Shown: in pieces, positions 23,981-36,056 of the stretch
Position numbering within the stretch: the stretch's first letter is position 1
Layout of the letters: each line of letters begins with the position of its first letter
Assembly (NCBI GenBank): GCA_024138015.1
Contig: JAMXBB010000010.1
Span: 52,722,110 to 52,786,109 of the forward strand
Direction of reading: 5' to 3'
Origin: Lumnitzera littorea
Taxonomy: Eukaryota; Streptophyta; Magnoliopsida; Myrtales; Combretaceae
DNA length: 64,000 nt
Translations under genes and position numbers: made by a program
Notes under the pieces: model-generated
Told to the model about the DNA's origin: nothing
The model's input: the letters and a program-made list of their open reading frames with translations, nothing else
The model's database searches: none

Positions 23981-24389
23981 GTAAACCTACTTCGTAATTT
24001 GTTGTTTTCGTATTATAATCTTACTTGTTATGTTTTCTTGGTGTAATTGTAGAATTAGTACAATTTAGTTGTAGAAATCAGTTAAATTACTTCATTAAAT
24101 CATCCAATCACTAGTATTTGAATCCTTTTCCTAGTAGAGATGACCCTATACTTATCCATACTAACCAATGATAGGTACACTTGCCTATTTAACCTAGTAA
24201 AGGATAAAATATAGGAATTTAAATTGTAAGACTCGGTAGCTCTAATTAAAGGCGATCAAGGGTATTTGTGAAAAAATAACACAAAAATAAGTCTCAAGGA
24301 AAAGTAATTACGGAATTATGATAGTAAAGTCGCATGTAAAGAATGCAACTTCAATACCCGTGTAAATTTACACTAAAGTCACATGCCCC

Positions 24390-24568
24390 CTTACGACTTC
24401 AGTGTAAATTTTTTTTTTTTCCACTCTACTCGCTTTCCCCCCATGTGACTTCGATGGAGTTTTTTATCATAACCATTCCCATGCGACTTCAGTGTAAATT
24501 TTTTTTTTTCCACTCTACTCGCATTCCCCCCATGTGACTTCGATGGAGTTTTTTATCATACCCATACA
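24390..24568. repeat. Tandem duplication, 90-bp unit, two copies
   Basis: The block GCGACTTCAGTGTAAATTTT...CCACTCTACTCGC...CCCATGTGACTTCGATGG...TTTTTTATCATA occurs twice at a spacing of 90 bp (CGACTTC at 24394 and 24484) with few differences. Related GCGACTTCA-type words (24330-24400, 24573-24615) flank the pair in both orientations, so it may be a subterminal region of the neighbouring MULE. I could not find a matching inverted copy on the other side. Confidence 0.75.
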
Positions 24569-24949
24569 AATACATGACTGAAATCGCATGCCCCAATGCA
24601 ACTTCAATGCAATTTTGTTATATCTATACACTCGTTGTAGGTATATGAATATAGTACAAAGTCAGTTGAACACAAATTTCCAAAATACAATGATTCTACG
24701 GGTGTTTTTTCATTCAAATAGGAATATGAAACACTTGTATTTTAAGTGAAAAATGTATTCATATGTCAATACCATAAGTACGTACAATGAGAATGTAATA
24801 AAATAAAATAAAATTTAATCACAATTTAGTACATTAGTTGCTATTCCAATTGGAATGTAAAAAGAAAAAAAAAAGAAAATGAAATCTAATATTGACCCTT
24901 ATACTAACCTAAAAATGCCCCATATCTAGATAATAGAGATGGTTATCTC

Positions 24950-26598
24950 TCAAAAAGACCAATAGAAAGCTCAGCCGGCAAATCTACGAAGTCTCTAGGT
25001 GGAATAAGGCTAACATATGGAGGTAACTGATACTAGGTGATCCCTTCACCCATGGTGGAGCTCTACCAATGCATGGTATACCTTTTTTAAGGCATTATCA
25101 ACGTACTATGGACCCCCAAAGGTTGATTGAAGTGTAATGTGATATATGAAACTCTTGAGCTAGATCCAATCTCACCTAAGTTAATGGAATGGTGCCCCAC
25201 AAATGGAACATCCAGATCCCCTTGACCCCTTCCTCATCTGACCTCAGCCCAACCTCCCCTAGTACGAGCTTTGTCACATGGCGGTTGAAGTGTAGCTAAC
25301 TCTAGCTACTTAAGCCGGGCACCTTCATCAGGTGGTAGATTTTATGAAAAGTGATGGTGCAAACAATATCACCGTAGTCCTCTAAGAATTGAAGGCCTCC
25401 TTCAACAATCTAGTGGGCCCACTTTATATCATCAATCAACTGAACTGACCATAGGGTATCGACCTATAGTGGTATAGGTAAAAGTTGAAGTCTTCCGAAT
25501 AAGGTTACCATACAACCTAAAATGAAATGTATGTGGGTTAAAGGAGGAGCAAAAAAATTAGCACTTATGACATGAAATTTTGAAGAAAAGTTAAAGAGTG
25601 TACCTGATAACTCGTCTATAAGCCGAACGCCTCGCGATACGATTGGACTACATAAGTCAGTCCCTGTATAATGTTCCTCTCTATTCGCCATCTACCAGCC
25701 AAAGGGAGACCCTCTGTAATCATGAAGCTAGACCTACTAGGGGGTACAATGTATAGGAAATGGTCACATGCCCAAACCTGTAGTAGAATGATTGACCCCC
25801 GATCTCAGATATACCAATTCGTACAGTGTTGCATAGTTGTCAGTACAGCCATGCTAGACAGGCCAATCCCCAACTGAATGTCCTCGCCATCCAAAACTCA
25901 TCTAATAAGGGAAGGTATGTGAGATGGACATAACTAGAAGATTTATCTGAAAATAAGAATCCCCCTATTAGCTAGAAGATATACGCAAGGGTATGACGCT
26001 TCACTGTCTCCCCATTAACATTACTCGGTATAATCCTAAACCTGCTAGCTAGCCACAACAATCGTACACGACCGCCTTTCACATCATCAAACGGTAGAAC
26101 ATCACCCAAAAGGTTTCTCGCCACATTTGTCCAATTCTTGTTGATGTTGCCAAAACAGCAGCATCATTAACCCTAAGGCCCAACTAAACCTCAATATCCT
26201 GGAGCGTAACAGTTATCTCACAGTATGCCTTATGGAATGTATGTGTCTCTGGCCTCTACCTCTGTACTAGGGCGGTAATCGAGTGCTATTCCAACTGGAT
26301 GAAATGAAGTCAGCTAACAACCATGAATCCTGCCTCTACCAAGTACTACTCCATGTATTGATCCAACAATATGAGCTCCTCACTCTTCTTCATAGCCAGC
26401 TCACACTGTTTAACTATGAGAGTGCCTAATGATTGTATTGAGTTACATGGACATAAATAAAAGCATATCAACAACTGACCTATGTATTAAATGAATGGCA
26501 AAAGTCTTTGAAAAATGTACCTGTCCCATCCATATGTCCTAAGAGCAATGGGATGCCTGCTCACCCAAAACCAAAGGGTTAATGGGTCCCAAGTCCAT
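24950..26598 (-). pseudogene. Plant mobile domain (PMD) protein pseudogene
   Basis: On the minus strand the reading from 26598 starts MDLGPINPLVLGEQ, the usual N-terminus of PMD proteins (the MAIN/MAIL1 or 'PP7 long form' group). An intron (26406-26520, GT...AG) follows, then the PMD core: ITALVQR, RPETHTFHK, ITVTLQDIE with LGLRVND, NLLGDVLPFDD, and LIGGFLFSDKSS with LPLLDEFW. The match is clear to about 25690 and fades below, perhaps to 24950. The core is interrupted by many stops, nearly all explained by CAG, CAA, CGA or TGG turned to TAG, TAA or TGA. It lies about 160 bp downstream of the MULE transposase on the same strand. PMDs are known both in plant transposons and in domesticated host genes; here transposon cargo is more likely. 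Confidence 0.78.
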
Positions 26599-26757
26599 CT
26601 AACCTACAATAGTGTTTAACATTCATCAATAACAATGCAAGTAATATGAAATGACTAGATATTGCAAAGTAACAGTAAATTTATATGTATGCGTATATAA
26701 AAAAAAGTAATACAAATTACCAACCCTATTCAAATCCAAACATCTATGCTTATTATG

Positions 26758-29346
26758 TCATTCCCTTTGACAGTAACTACATCTATTCCAATCAAGTGCT
26801 TCATGTATATCCATTTCCATGTGATAACGTTTTATTCTATGCTTGCTTTTGTCTCTCTTGAGCATGGACCATGGCTTAAGCTTTGGAAAATTCACTACTA
26901 GCCAATTAATGTGGTCACCCAGTGGGAAAAAATGTCTATAGTATACGTCAAGTTGGTTTGTCCACTTGTACCATAGACCAATACGATTTAATGCCTTTTT
27001 CCTAAGCTCCACTACAGCTATGAATGCGTAGGAGCAAGGAATTCTATATATTTTCCATTTTTGGTACGTGTAATGTTGGTTATTCATGTCCACAGTGTAA
27101 ACCCTGCCACCACCTTTTATCACTCCATTTGGCTCCCTTCGACTACCAGTTCTCACCTCAAACAGTCTATTGTGCCTACTATAACCGACAACCTTATGTG
27201 TACTTACCTACCTACGCCATTTCTCTATCGGCTGTTATGCGTATGTAGTGTACACCCTATCCCTCGACATGGCCTCCAAAATTTCTTCGTCCTTCTCCCA
27301 TAATGCAACACTGTTATAGAAGATCCTTCATGTATCCAAACTTGTAATTATCGTTTACATACAATGCCCATCTGTAGATGTCAAGTTTTGCAAACCAATG
27401 CAGAGCATTCTCATTCACTATCAACATCTCTTCTATCAAAGCGAAAAATTTCTGTTGCTGTGCTTACATGCCTACTACGGTTGCCAATTTCTTGCATGCT
27501 TAGTTTTTATGTTTATGATTAAAATTATTAGCTATGTATCTTATGTAATATCTCCACACTGCAAAGGGTGGTTACCAACCATTATTCACATTGTCGTATG
27601 CCTTCTTAATACTAATTTGCCTGTCTAAGATTAAGCATATTGTCTCTTCCCATTCGCCAACTATGTCTTCAAATTCTGAAGGAACCAAGATCTTGTCCTC
27701 TCAGATTCCATGTTAACAAGTGCAAAAGCTAAAGGTATAATACTGTTATCTCCATCCATTGTGCATATAATGAGCAACTTATAGCCGTACTTACCATACA
27801 AAAAGATACCATCCACACAAACAACGAGACAACAGTATCTAAATGCATGTACATAAGGTCCGAATGTCTAAAATACCCATTCCATCTCTAATATACCTAG
27901 CTCTGCCATACCTTTCTACCCCTACTTCATCTCTGATCCCAAGTTTGTTATCTTGATAGCATTTAGAAGTTTTGGAAGATCATTGTACGATTTCTCCCAA
28001 TTACCATACACCATCTCTATTACTTTTCTCTTCCCCTTGAACACCTGCTTTCTCATCGCCATATATCTAAACTCATTCTGAATATTCTGAGTCAAGTCTA
28101 CAATAGCAATATCAGGATTGGTGCTGACATTTCCAATGAATCGTCTAGCCATTAAATTACTATCTATTTGGGGATGATCTCGTCTTATTGCTGGATTAAT
28201 GCATGTATGTGGTCCCTCAATAATCGTTGTGACAAACATGCCATACACCTACTTTTTACATGCTCTTAGCCTCCACTTGCATCCATTGGCCCTTTTAGTA
28301 CAATGAATGTGTCATAACGTTGGGTCCAATTCATGTACTTAAAAGTTGTAATGCCACTTTATGTTGTAATTCTTTACAGCATTATATAGCTCATTCATAG
28401 TGCCAAATCTCTTGCCAACGCTCAACTCGTTACTATCAACTGTGTTGCTGCATTGTGCGTTCTGTTCATCTTCAAATGGAACATATCCACTATCACCACC
28501 CATATTCAAGAACAGGATTAGATCTCTTATAGCAGGCCGGTTGTGTTATGTTACAAGAGTTTGAACAAGGGCTAGTGAAAGTGCAAATGGATTAGCTATG
28601 GACATATAGCTTCGTAAGACATCAAAAGTCATCCTGTCCCCACTGTCATCATCTTCCTCATCATAGTTGGATTCGCCTTCCTCTTCACCTTCATCGCCAT
28701 CCTCCTCACTGTCATCATCATCATCATTTTCATTGTCATTACCCTCGTGACCCATAGCAATCCTTTCCATATAAGGATCATAACTCAAATATTCTTGCTA
28801 AATTTCCCCATCTTTTGCATCAAGTGTTTTCTCATTCACATTAATGTTGACAGCATCATCCTAAACTACGTCTTATACTGTTCTATGAAGGTGACTTTCA
28901 TCAGCTATGGGAAAATCAATTCCAAATGAGTGCACTTGCTATGATGCAATGTTTGTGGGGTTATTACTGGGGCCCACATTACTCTACTCGCACAGCTAAA
29001 CATAAATGTGTTGTATATCTCGTTCACCTAACAATTCAGCCATCTCAATGAAGTTTTCAACATCTTCGTTATCCTTGATGGGCATCAACTCATAGTGGAT
29101 ACCACCTTTGTAATATGTTGGATACCCATGAACAATTTTTACCCTAATAATGCTAATCCCAATGCTATTGTATATTCTAATAAAAAAATGGGTATAGTTT
29201 GACCCCTTATTCATTTTCAACTTCTTCACTGGCTCCCTATCATACTCTACTCCCACGCTACCCTTCACAATATTTTCATGTATGTAGACAATGATTTTCA
29301 TGTAATCCACCATTTTACCCCTAATTATTACATGGGTGACCACCAA
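26758..29346 (-). pseudogene. MuDR-type (MULE) transposase pseudogene
   Basis: Pieces in order on the minus strand: an N-terminal domain (29346-28996); a very acidic segment (28740-28640, runs of Asp/Glu); a FGTMNELYNAVKNYNI block and the MuDR zinc-finger-type DNA-binding domain with EGPHTC (about 28200) and VYGNWEKSYNDLP (about 28000); the transposase core with FGPYVHAFRY, VDGIFLYGKYG (about 27810) and LILDRQ (about 27625), two acidic catalytic positions; and a SWIM finger plus KSKHRI and CSYCQ tail (27156-26758). In the SWIM finger the Cys and His residues are now Tyr (YTYQKWKIYRIPCSYA), and stops and frameshifts split the protein. Full length would be about 800 residues, normal for the family. 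Terminal inverted repeats were not found. Confidence 0.88.
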
Positions 29347-29349
29347 GTT

Positions 29350-30000
29350 AATAAAAACTCCATACGGTAATCACATTTCACTCACTAAAATTGACACTTC
29401 TAAGCAACATAATATCATTATATGACTCCTATCTTCAAAAGGTCCTTAATTGACTACATTAGTCACATTAATTAACCAATATTTCGACTACTATCATCAA
29501 CAGCTAATACAACTTTTCTTGGAGCACATGAGCAAGGCCATTAAGAATGGAGGCAAGAATCAAGAAAGCACACCAAGGAAGTTCTTAACCCTGTGACTTC
29601 CAAGCACCATTTTGATGTAATAAGGCTTTTTTTTTTTTTTTGGTTTCCCATACTTACATATGTGTATAATTTTTCTTTTTCTTTATTTTTCTTTTTTCAT
29701 TAGAAGTAGTTTAGGAAGCATGAGTTAATGTAATCTAGTATTTTTGTAATTGGATTATGTTTTGACATATAAATGTAATGTATAATGTATTTTCTTGATT
29801 ATTTATAACGAGAAATAAAAATACGTTTACGTGTACATCCTTGGCCAAGACATGTAAATATGGCCACTAAGATTAACTACATAAATATGTAGTTAGAAGG
29901 CTATACAACAAATTTACAATGCTACACTTAGAGAAACAAAAAAAAAAAAGAAGAAGAAGATGAAATCAAGAAAAGAAGAAATTAATATAAAAGCTCCATA
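29350..30000. other. Stretch upstream of the MULE gene, no gene
   Basis: Holds a T run (29626-29641), T-rich sequence (29660-29700) and A-rich sequence near 29940-29960. It should include the left end of the MULE, but I see no terminal inverted repeat matching the region near 24300. Confidence 0.4.
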
Positions 30001-31190
30001 CAAGACCTACAACAAGGGCAAGTAAAATCTAACCCCATGTGAATTTTTTTTAATATATATGTTAAACAATAATTTAGAATTAATTTAGGTAGATTATATT
30101 ATAATTTATTAAGTCAATAAGTTAATTAGGCCCTAATTTATCAAATAAATGAAAATAGACTCAAAATGGACTCTAAAGGCCTAATAAGATGCCACGATCA
30201 GATCTGCCAACTTAGAAAAGAAATATAGGCCTAAGAGAGTTAATTAGAAAGAGCCCATCTAGGATTTAGGTGAAAATAGACATAATTAGACTCGTTTAGA
30301 AAGCTATAGAATAAACACATTAAAAGTTTGGGCCCAATAATATTAAAGCCTATAAATACTAAGCCCATAATTAATTAAGGCCAAACGATAATTTATATAA
30401 GGCCGGTTAGAAGAAAAAAGTGAAAAAGGTATCAAAATAACAAAAGGAAAATAATCAAGCCTAAATTAAATAAAATTCGAAACAGGCCTAACCCCCTCTA
30501 GAAATTGTGGATCCCAACTCTCAAAATGGATCTTATTACATGAAAGTATATTTGAAAATGACAAAGATTAACTATAAAATCATAAAAATCAGATTTAAAA
30601 TAAAAAAGTTACATACGATTAAAGAAAAAGCTCATTATTAGGAAATTTAGATAAGTTGAGTGGAAATTTAAATTAGTTAACTAGTTAGCTATTCATTTAG
30701 CCTAATCTTACAATTAGGGACTTTCCATAATTCCCTATCTTTTGATTATTAAATGATCTCAATCAGGATACCGACATTCTTACCAATGACTACAAACCTT
30801 GAGTATTAACATGGCTAAGTAAGTACTTTCAATGACTCTATACTTATCATGTACTTATAGTTAATGCACCTAAATTGTCTATATTAATAAATTAATGCTT
30901 GGAGTTCCTAACTATTGCATGATTTGAATGGTTTGCTGATGTTGATTAATCGCCTAATAATTCGACTTAACTATATTTAACTTATCTTAAGTTAAAATGG
31001 ATCATGCACTAACCATGTATTGCATTACTTATTCTAGCCATCACCTCACGCGGAGGTAAAAAAAGGTCACACGGGGGTTGTGTCTATATTTTGGAATAAA
31101 AATGTTTTAGTATGGTACACTCATACAACATGACCTTAACCTTAGCTCGCAAGCTTACTTAGTGCTTGGAGACACTAACTTCACACTTAG
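30000..31190 (+). repeat. LTR-like sequence, ends undefined
   Basis: AT-rich, with TATAAATA at 30351-30358 after GGCCCAATAA...AAAGCC, then TTAAGGCC-type words and a CATCACCTCACGCGGAGG segment (31030-31050). This resembles long LTRs of plant Ty3/gypsy elements in general layout only. No partner copy or target duplication was found. Confidence 0.3.
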
Positions 31191-31192
31191 AA

Positions 31193-32490
31193 CACTGTCA
31201 AGTTGTAATAGTCCACTATATATATCAATTTTATGCTAGAAACTGACCGCTCAATCGCTAGCATAACTCCAATATACATAAGGCTCATACAACAAACAAC
31301 TCTAAAGCATTCACGGTTCTATAGATATACTAGTATTTATATTCATAATAAACTTATATTTACAATAAGGCCAAGTACAGAGTATTTATAAATGTATGTA
31401 AGTATGTGATACGACTCAAAAGTAGGAATCCAACTAGATTGCCCACTTAATTTAGCTAATCTACAAAAAACTAAAAGTTGCAAAAACATAGTCCTCGTTG
31501 ATTCTGCCTCACTCAAGCCCAAACACATCCATTTTGCACACTTAGAAGTGATCGTCACACGACATGATTACTCAAATCCTGTAAGTAAATCTATAAGAGA
31601 GTAAACAAACCACAACTCAATAAGAGGTAAGAGGAAAAAAACATATACAAGCATAATAGTATAACCGAGTTATCAAGTAATTATTACGTACAATACATAA
31701 ATAAGTAACATGTCATCCATACAATGTTATCCAGTCCATCATAAGGTTAAAAAAATTTCACCCGCTCTAACCCGAGTTGAGGTGTTACGATATGATGACC
31801 ACAATGCCAATCATAAAGGCCACAAGGCCCTCCCATGTCCCAAACACTGTCAGGAAGTAACAATTCGCCGTATATATCAATTTTATTCTAGCAACTAATC
31901 GCTTAGCCAATAGCATAACCCTGATATACATAAGTCACATATGACAAATCACTCTAAAGCATTCATAGTTCTACATATATAATAGCATTTATATTCATAA
32001 TAAACTTATATTTACAATAGGCCAACTAGAGAGTATTTATAAAAGTATATAAGTATGTGATACGACTCAAAAGTAAGAATCCAACTAGATTGCCTAGATA
32101 ATTTAATAGATCCACAGAAAACAAAAAGTTCTAAAAACATAGTCCTCATTGATTCTGCCTTACTTAAGCCTAAACGCATCCATTTTGCATAGCCGAAGGT
32201 GATCGTCACACAGTATGATTACTTAAATCCTATAAGCAAATCTATAAGGGAGTGAGTAAATCACAGCTCAATAAGGGGCAGGAGGCAAAAAGCATATGCA
32301 AGTGGAACAATATAACCAAGTTATCAAGTGATTAGTACATACAATGCATGAACAAGCAACGTATCATTCGTATGATGTTATCTAGTTCGTCACAAGGTTA
32401 GAGAAATTTTACCCACTTTAACCTGAATTATGGAATTGTAATATGATGGCCATAATGCCAATCATAAAGGCTATAAGCCCATCCAAGGCT
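31193..32490. repeat. Tandem duplication, unit about 650 bp, two diverged copies
   Basis: CACTGTCA and what follows at 31193 return at 31845, an offset of 652 bp. Shared blocks include TTATATTCATAATAAACTTA (about 31339 and 31991), GTATGTGATACGACTCAAAA, TCCAACTAGATTGCC and ATCCATTTTGCA. Identity is roughly 85 percent by eye with small indels. Both copies hold the same short minus-strand frame (31343-31558 and 32012-32209), a by-product of the repeat. The second copy ends near 32490. Tandem units of this size occur in LTRs and untranslated regions of Ty3/gypsy elements. Confidence 0.85.
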
Positions 32491-32834
32491 AATTCTAGGT
32501 TTGTGTAACAGAGGCTCCTGCTCCGCCTGTAACTACCCTTAACCCAATGCCCCCAGCCTTATTGCAACCTTCTTTCATGCCACTTAGTTTGACTAAAGAT
32601 GAGGAAAGGCCAAATCATAGCAACCTCGTTAACGGCGTTGGAATTTAGCCAAAGAAACCTAACCGTCCCCTAATGGGATGTGATGCATATCTATTTATAG
32701 TTTTAGTTTGAGTTTCAATTAATCCAATAAAGGGTGATCAACCAATTCGTAGCATACTAAACAAGCTCAAACAACATAGCATAACATGTAGCTCAGCTAC
32801 GAATCAACATTTTAGTAACCAAGCACAGACGTAG
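32491..32834. other. Flank of the Ty3/gypsy insertion, no gene
   Basis: Unassigned sequence ending in the target-site copy CGTAG (32830-32834). The original locus continues at 47511 beyond the element. Confidence 0.5.
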
Positions 32835-33720
32835 TAATGAGCTGCCGACCACTGGTCCCCTTACTCACGTACGCCTCCAAGGCCTTCAATCCCTCACTCG
32901 AAGAATTCTCTCTTGTTAACCTGCTAACGATGAGAAATTCTATGCAGAAGAAGAATGGCTGAATTCATTGAAAGCTTTGGAAGATTACACCTACTCTATT
33001 TTCTCCCTATTGTGCCAAGTGATCCAACCTCCAATTGCCAAAAGATTCCTACCAAGTGACAAAACATTCTCCTTCTATTGAGTACTTCTCTCTCGACCTC
33101 CTTCTAACTCTCACGACGCCCTTTCACATCTTGGCTTATTTACCACCATAATCTCTTAACTCCTCTTGCCTGTTGTACTTAAAGAATCCTTATATGGAAC
33201 CAGTGTTGCACTGCCACCTGTCCTCTTCATCTAACATTGTACTATTTTTCCCTTTTTGTCTTTTGTCCCCTTTACCCTTTTTTTGTATGTACTAAGAATC
33301 CCTTTTTTGTATATGCCTTTTTATAATTTTTTTATTTGTAATGTTGCCTTAAGGACTTACTATAAATAATCCCTTCTCCTTGTAAGTCAGGATCATCTTA
33401 CTTGATAAATAGACATTGAATATTCTGTTCTTGTAAGATACCCCTCTCCAAGTCCATTTTCATACACTCTTATCTAATCTTGTCGAGTATCTCAAAATTA
33501 GTAGTAGGTGAACCTTGATATTAACTCGTGCGTCATAACAAGTAAAGTGTCAACTCATGTCGTGTTCATCGATGGGTCATATCCTCCGAGCAACTTCACG
33601 TCAACTATTCTAATCTATCGTCGACCTACTCACTCACTCTTCTTCGATATTTCGAAGGACCCATCAGTTTCTTACTTCTTATGGTAAGTCCTAGTGATAC
33701 CTGAGCTCTTAGCCATATCA
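32835..33720 (+). repeat. 5' LTR of gypsy no. 2 (886 bp)
   Basis: Begins TAATGAGCTGCCGACCACTG (TG decayed to TA) and ends CATATCA. It aligns along its length with the 3' LTR. TATAAATA stands at 33361-33368. The right border is set by the primer-binding site nearby, the left border by the CGTAG duplication. Confidence 0.93.
33361..33368 (+). promoter_or_regulatory. TATA box of the gypsy no. 2 5' LTR
   Basis: TATAAATA, conserved in the 3' LTR at 47159-47166, about 525 bp into the LTR. Confidence 0.6.
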
Positions 33721-33728
33721 TATAATCT

Positions 33729-33740
33729 TGGTATCAAAGC
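33729..33740 (+). other. Primer-binding site, initiator tRNA-Met type
   Basis: TGGTATCAAAGC, eight bases after the LTR end. It is complementary to the 3' end of plant initiator tRNA-Met (TGGTATCAGAGC) except for one base. Confidence 0.85.
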
Positions 33741-33910
33741 TTAAGGTTACGGCCAAGAGCTGTATGGAGACAATCCCGACTAGTTGTTGTTCAAGATACT
33801 CTGTTTTCTTTTGGAAGATCAAAGCAAGTTCACATTTTACAATTCATGTTGTATTTGTGTGTGTGAGGATTCCTTGTATGAGGACTATTTTCTAAAGCTT
33901 CATTTTGAGA

Positions 33911-34665
33911 ATGTCGAATCCAAATATTCAATGAGAGATTAACAATGTCGAGAGTAATGCTCATGGTCGTGGTCGACTTACCTAACAAACACCATATACT
34001 ACTTAGGAGCAGATTCAAGACCTTGTTGCTATTGTGACCAATTTAGTTGTCTTAGTATAGAGAGTCTTAGAGACTAGGTCACGTGAGAGAGTTATTGAAC
34101 AGGGTTGAGAGATATGAGATAAGCCAAGAAGGCAAATAAATGAACAAGCACCAAAAGCCTTTCTTGTGAACCAAGCACTACCCCATCATGCTGATAGAGC
34201 CACAAAAAGAAGATTAGAGTTGGACAAGGTGGACGAGTATGAAGAGGAAGAGGAGTAGTATGTTGGGGTTGACAAGTGTGAGCTTAGAGCTCCTAGGGGA
34301 GCTAAACACCTCAAAGTATGGATTCCGAACTTCAATGGGTCTAGTAGTACTTACGACTACTTAGACTGAGAGGAGAACATTGAAAAGATATTCGACTTTT
34401 ATGATTATAAAGACGTTGTTCGTATTCGAGTGGCTACAATGGAATTTTCTAGATATGCGGCAATGTGTGGAAGAAGTTGTAGAATGTCCACATGAGAGCC
34501 AAATGAAAAGTCTGAACATGGAATGAAATGAAGAGAGTCCTGAGAAGTAGGTTCATTCTCGACTACTACGAGCAAGACACTTTCAGACGACTCTAAGACT
34601 TGAGACAAGGTAACAGATTATTGGACGACTATGTCCGAGAGTTTCAGTTGCTCATGATCCAGTGT
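33911..34665 (+). pseudogene. gag of gypsy no. 2, first part
   Basis: Possible start ATG at 33911 (MSNPNIQ, then a stop where Gln was likely). Recognisable gag stretches further on are VWIPNFNGSS and STYDYLDWEENIEKIFDF (34320-34400), ATMEFSRYAAM (34435-34470), MKRVLRSRFILDYYEQDTF (34525-34580) and LDDYVREFQLLMIQC (34620-34665). Gag forms the capsid-like particle. The frame is interrupted by stops and small shifts, then cut at 34665 by the insertion of a solo LTR; it resumes at 41853 in the matching codon. Confidence 0.8.
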
Positions 34666-35276
34666 TATTGCAGACCATGACCAAGAACAGACAAGGCCGG
34701 TCATTAGGTGGGTCCAAGCTTACAGAAAGCTTAAAAGGAACAATAAAGAGTGCTGCAAGAAAGGGTGAATGCAAATGAAGGGTAAGCAAAAACCCACGAA
34801 TAGCTCCAATAAATATGATGCACCAATGGAACTTCTAAGGACTCATGGCTCAATTTGATATGACGTACGAATCAATCTAATGAGGTTACTCGCTACCTAG
34901 CCTTGCTCAAGAGTTAGGATAAGAGTGATGTCGAGAGTAAACAATTAGTGTTTATGCAAGGAAGGAAATACTCAAGTGTATTAAGGATAATCTCTATGTA
35001 TGTCTCCTACAGCTACAATTACAAGGGCATTTATACCCATAAGTTAGGGCAACTTACCCAAAAAGGAAAAGACTAAAAGGGCATTTCCTAAGGAAGTAAT
35101 ATACAAGATACAAAGAGGTAAAAATAAATATACAAGGAAGATAATCATTAGTACAACAGATTCTACACATGATACTGTATATGTGGTGATATTGTATTGG
35201 TGATGCCATTGCAAGATGTGGACAAAAAGTATGGATAACTTGCTTATCCAAGTAGGGGTAGCTTAGTCAATTCAGG

Positions 35277-36056
35277 TGATGCGTCTTTGAGGTTAGACAC
35301 AGGGAGAAGCACCACAACGAAGTGAATCGGAAAGAAACAAAAGAGAAAGCTAGGAAAGCCCAGCCAGCTACCGAATGGATGTGATACACTACTCGATTCT
35401 ACTCAACCTACAATCTGCCGAAGATGATACACCGATCCAAACTAAAGGGTTACTCGCCACTACTCCTTGCTAAAGGGAATAGATAAGAGTTGAATGATAA
35501 CGAGAACACTAAGGTTGCTTAAAGTAAGTAATTTTTGTATTGAAGAGATGATTGTCCGCATATAAGACAGTAGGGGTTTATATACCCGTCCACTAGGGTT
35601 ACTTTACACCTATGAAAAGACAAAAGAGTATTCTACAACTAAGTTACATAAGATATACTAAAAAGGGTAAAAGAGACAAAAAATATTCAGTGTGAAAAAG
35701 AAAAAATCATTCTGGAATACTGTGTCAGAAGATACATATCATAAGACACGTGTCCCTTGGCGTCTAGATAGGAGAAATGTGATACAAGGTAGGCAAAAAT
35801 AGAGTAATGCTTGTAGTCAGGGGTAGACCTGATGTAGACCAAGTCAGGGACCAATTAGTTCCTCTAAAGAGAAGTCAGCATAATTTAGGGTTGAATTCTT
35901 GTAGTCAGATCGGGAGCTCACCTCGACTACTCTTAGGCTATCTCCTAAGATAAAGCATTGTTGTTGAACAGGGGTAGATCTGACGCATGTAAGGATCTGA
36001 TAGTCAGGTCGACATAAGATTAGCTCAGGATAGGAATCCCTGTCTTGGTTATAGCC
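35277..36056 (-). repeat. 3' LTR of gypsy no. 1 (left copy)
   Basis: On the plus strand it starts TGATGCGTCTTTGAGG and aligns with 40984-41754 to about CCCTGTCTTGG (36048). The minus-strand TATA box reads TATATAAA (35577-35584). Differences between the LTRs are frequent, so the insertion is not recent. Confidence 0.88.

Larger units (their letters stand above)
21443..24190 (+). repeat. LTR-like unit with palindrome array, interrupted by a solo LTR
   Basis: It begins TGATAAGCGTAAATTACT, a start I associate with plant Ty3/gypsy LTRs. Six spaced palindromes follow (21661-21915), then a TATAAATA at 22035-22042 and a leader-like A-rich region. Near its right end it carries TGATAGGTACACTTGCCT (24169-24186). 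The inserted solo LTR (22765-23980) has almost the same 18-mer at its own 3' end, so the two LTRs are probably related families. Without the insertion the unit is about 1.5 kb. I could not find the exact right end or a target duplication. Confidence 0.45.

Noticed and set aside
35054..35251. 65-codon minus-strand ORF
   Set aside because: Inside a solo LTR; not conserved with anything visible.
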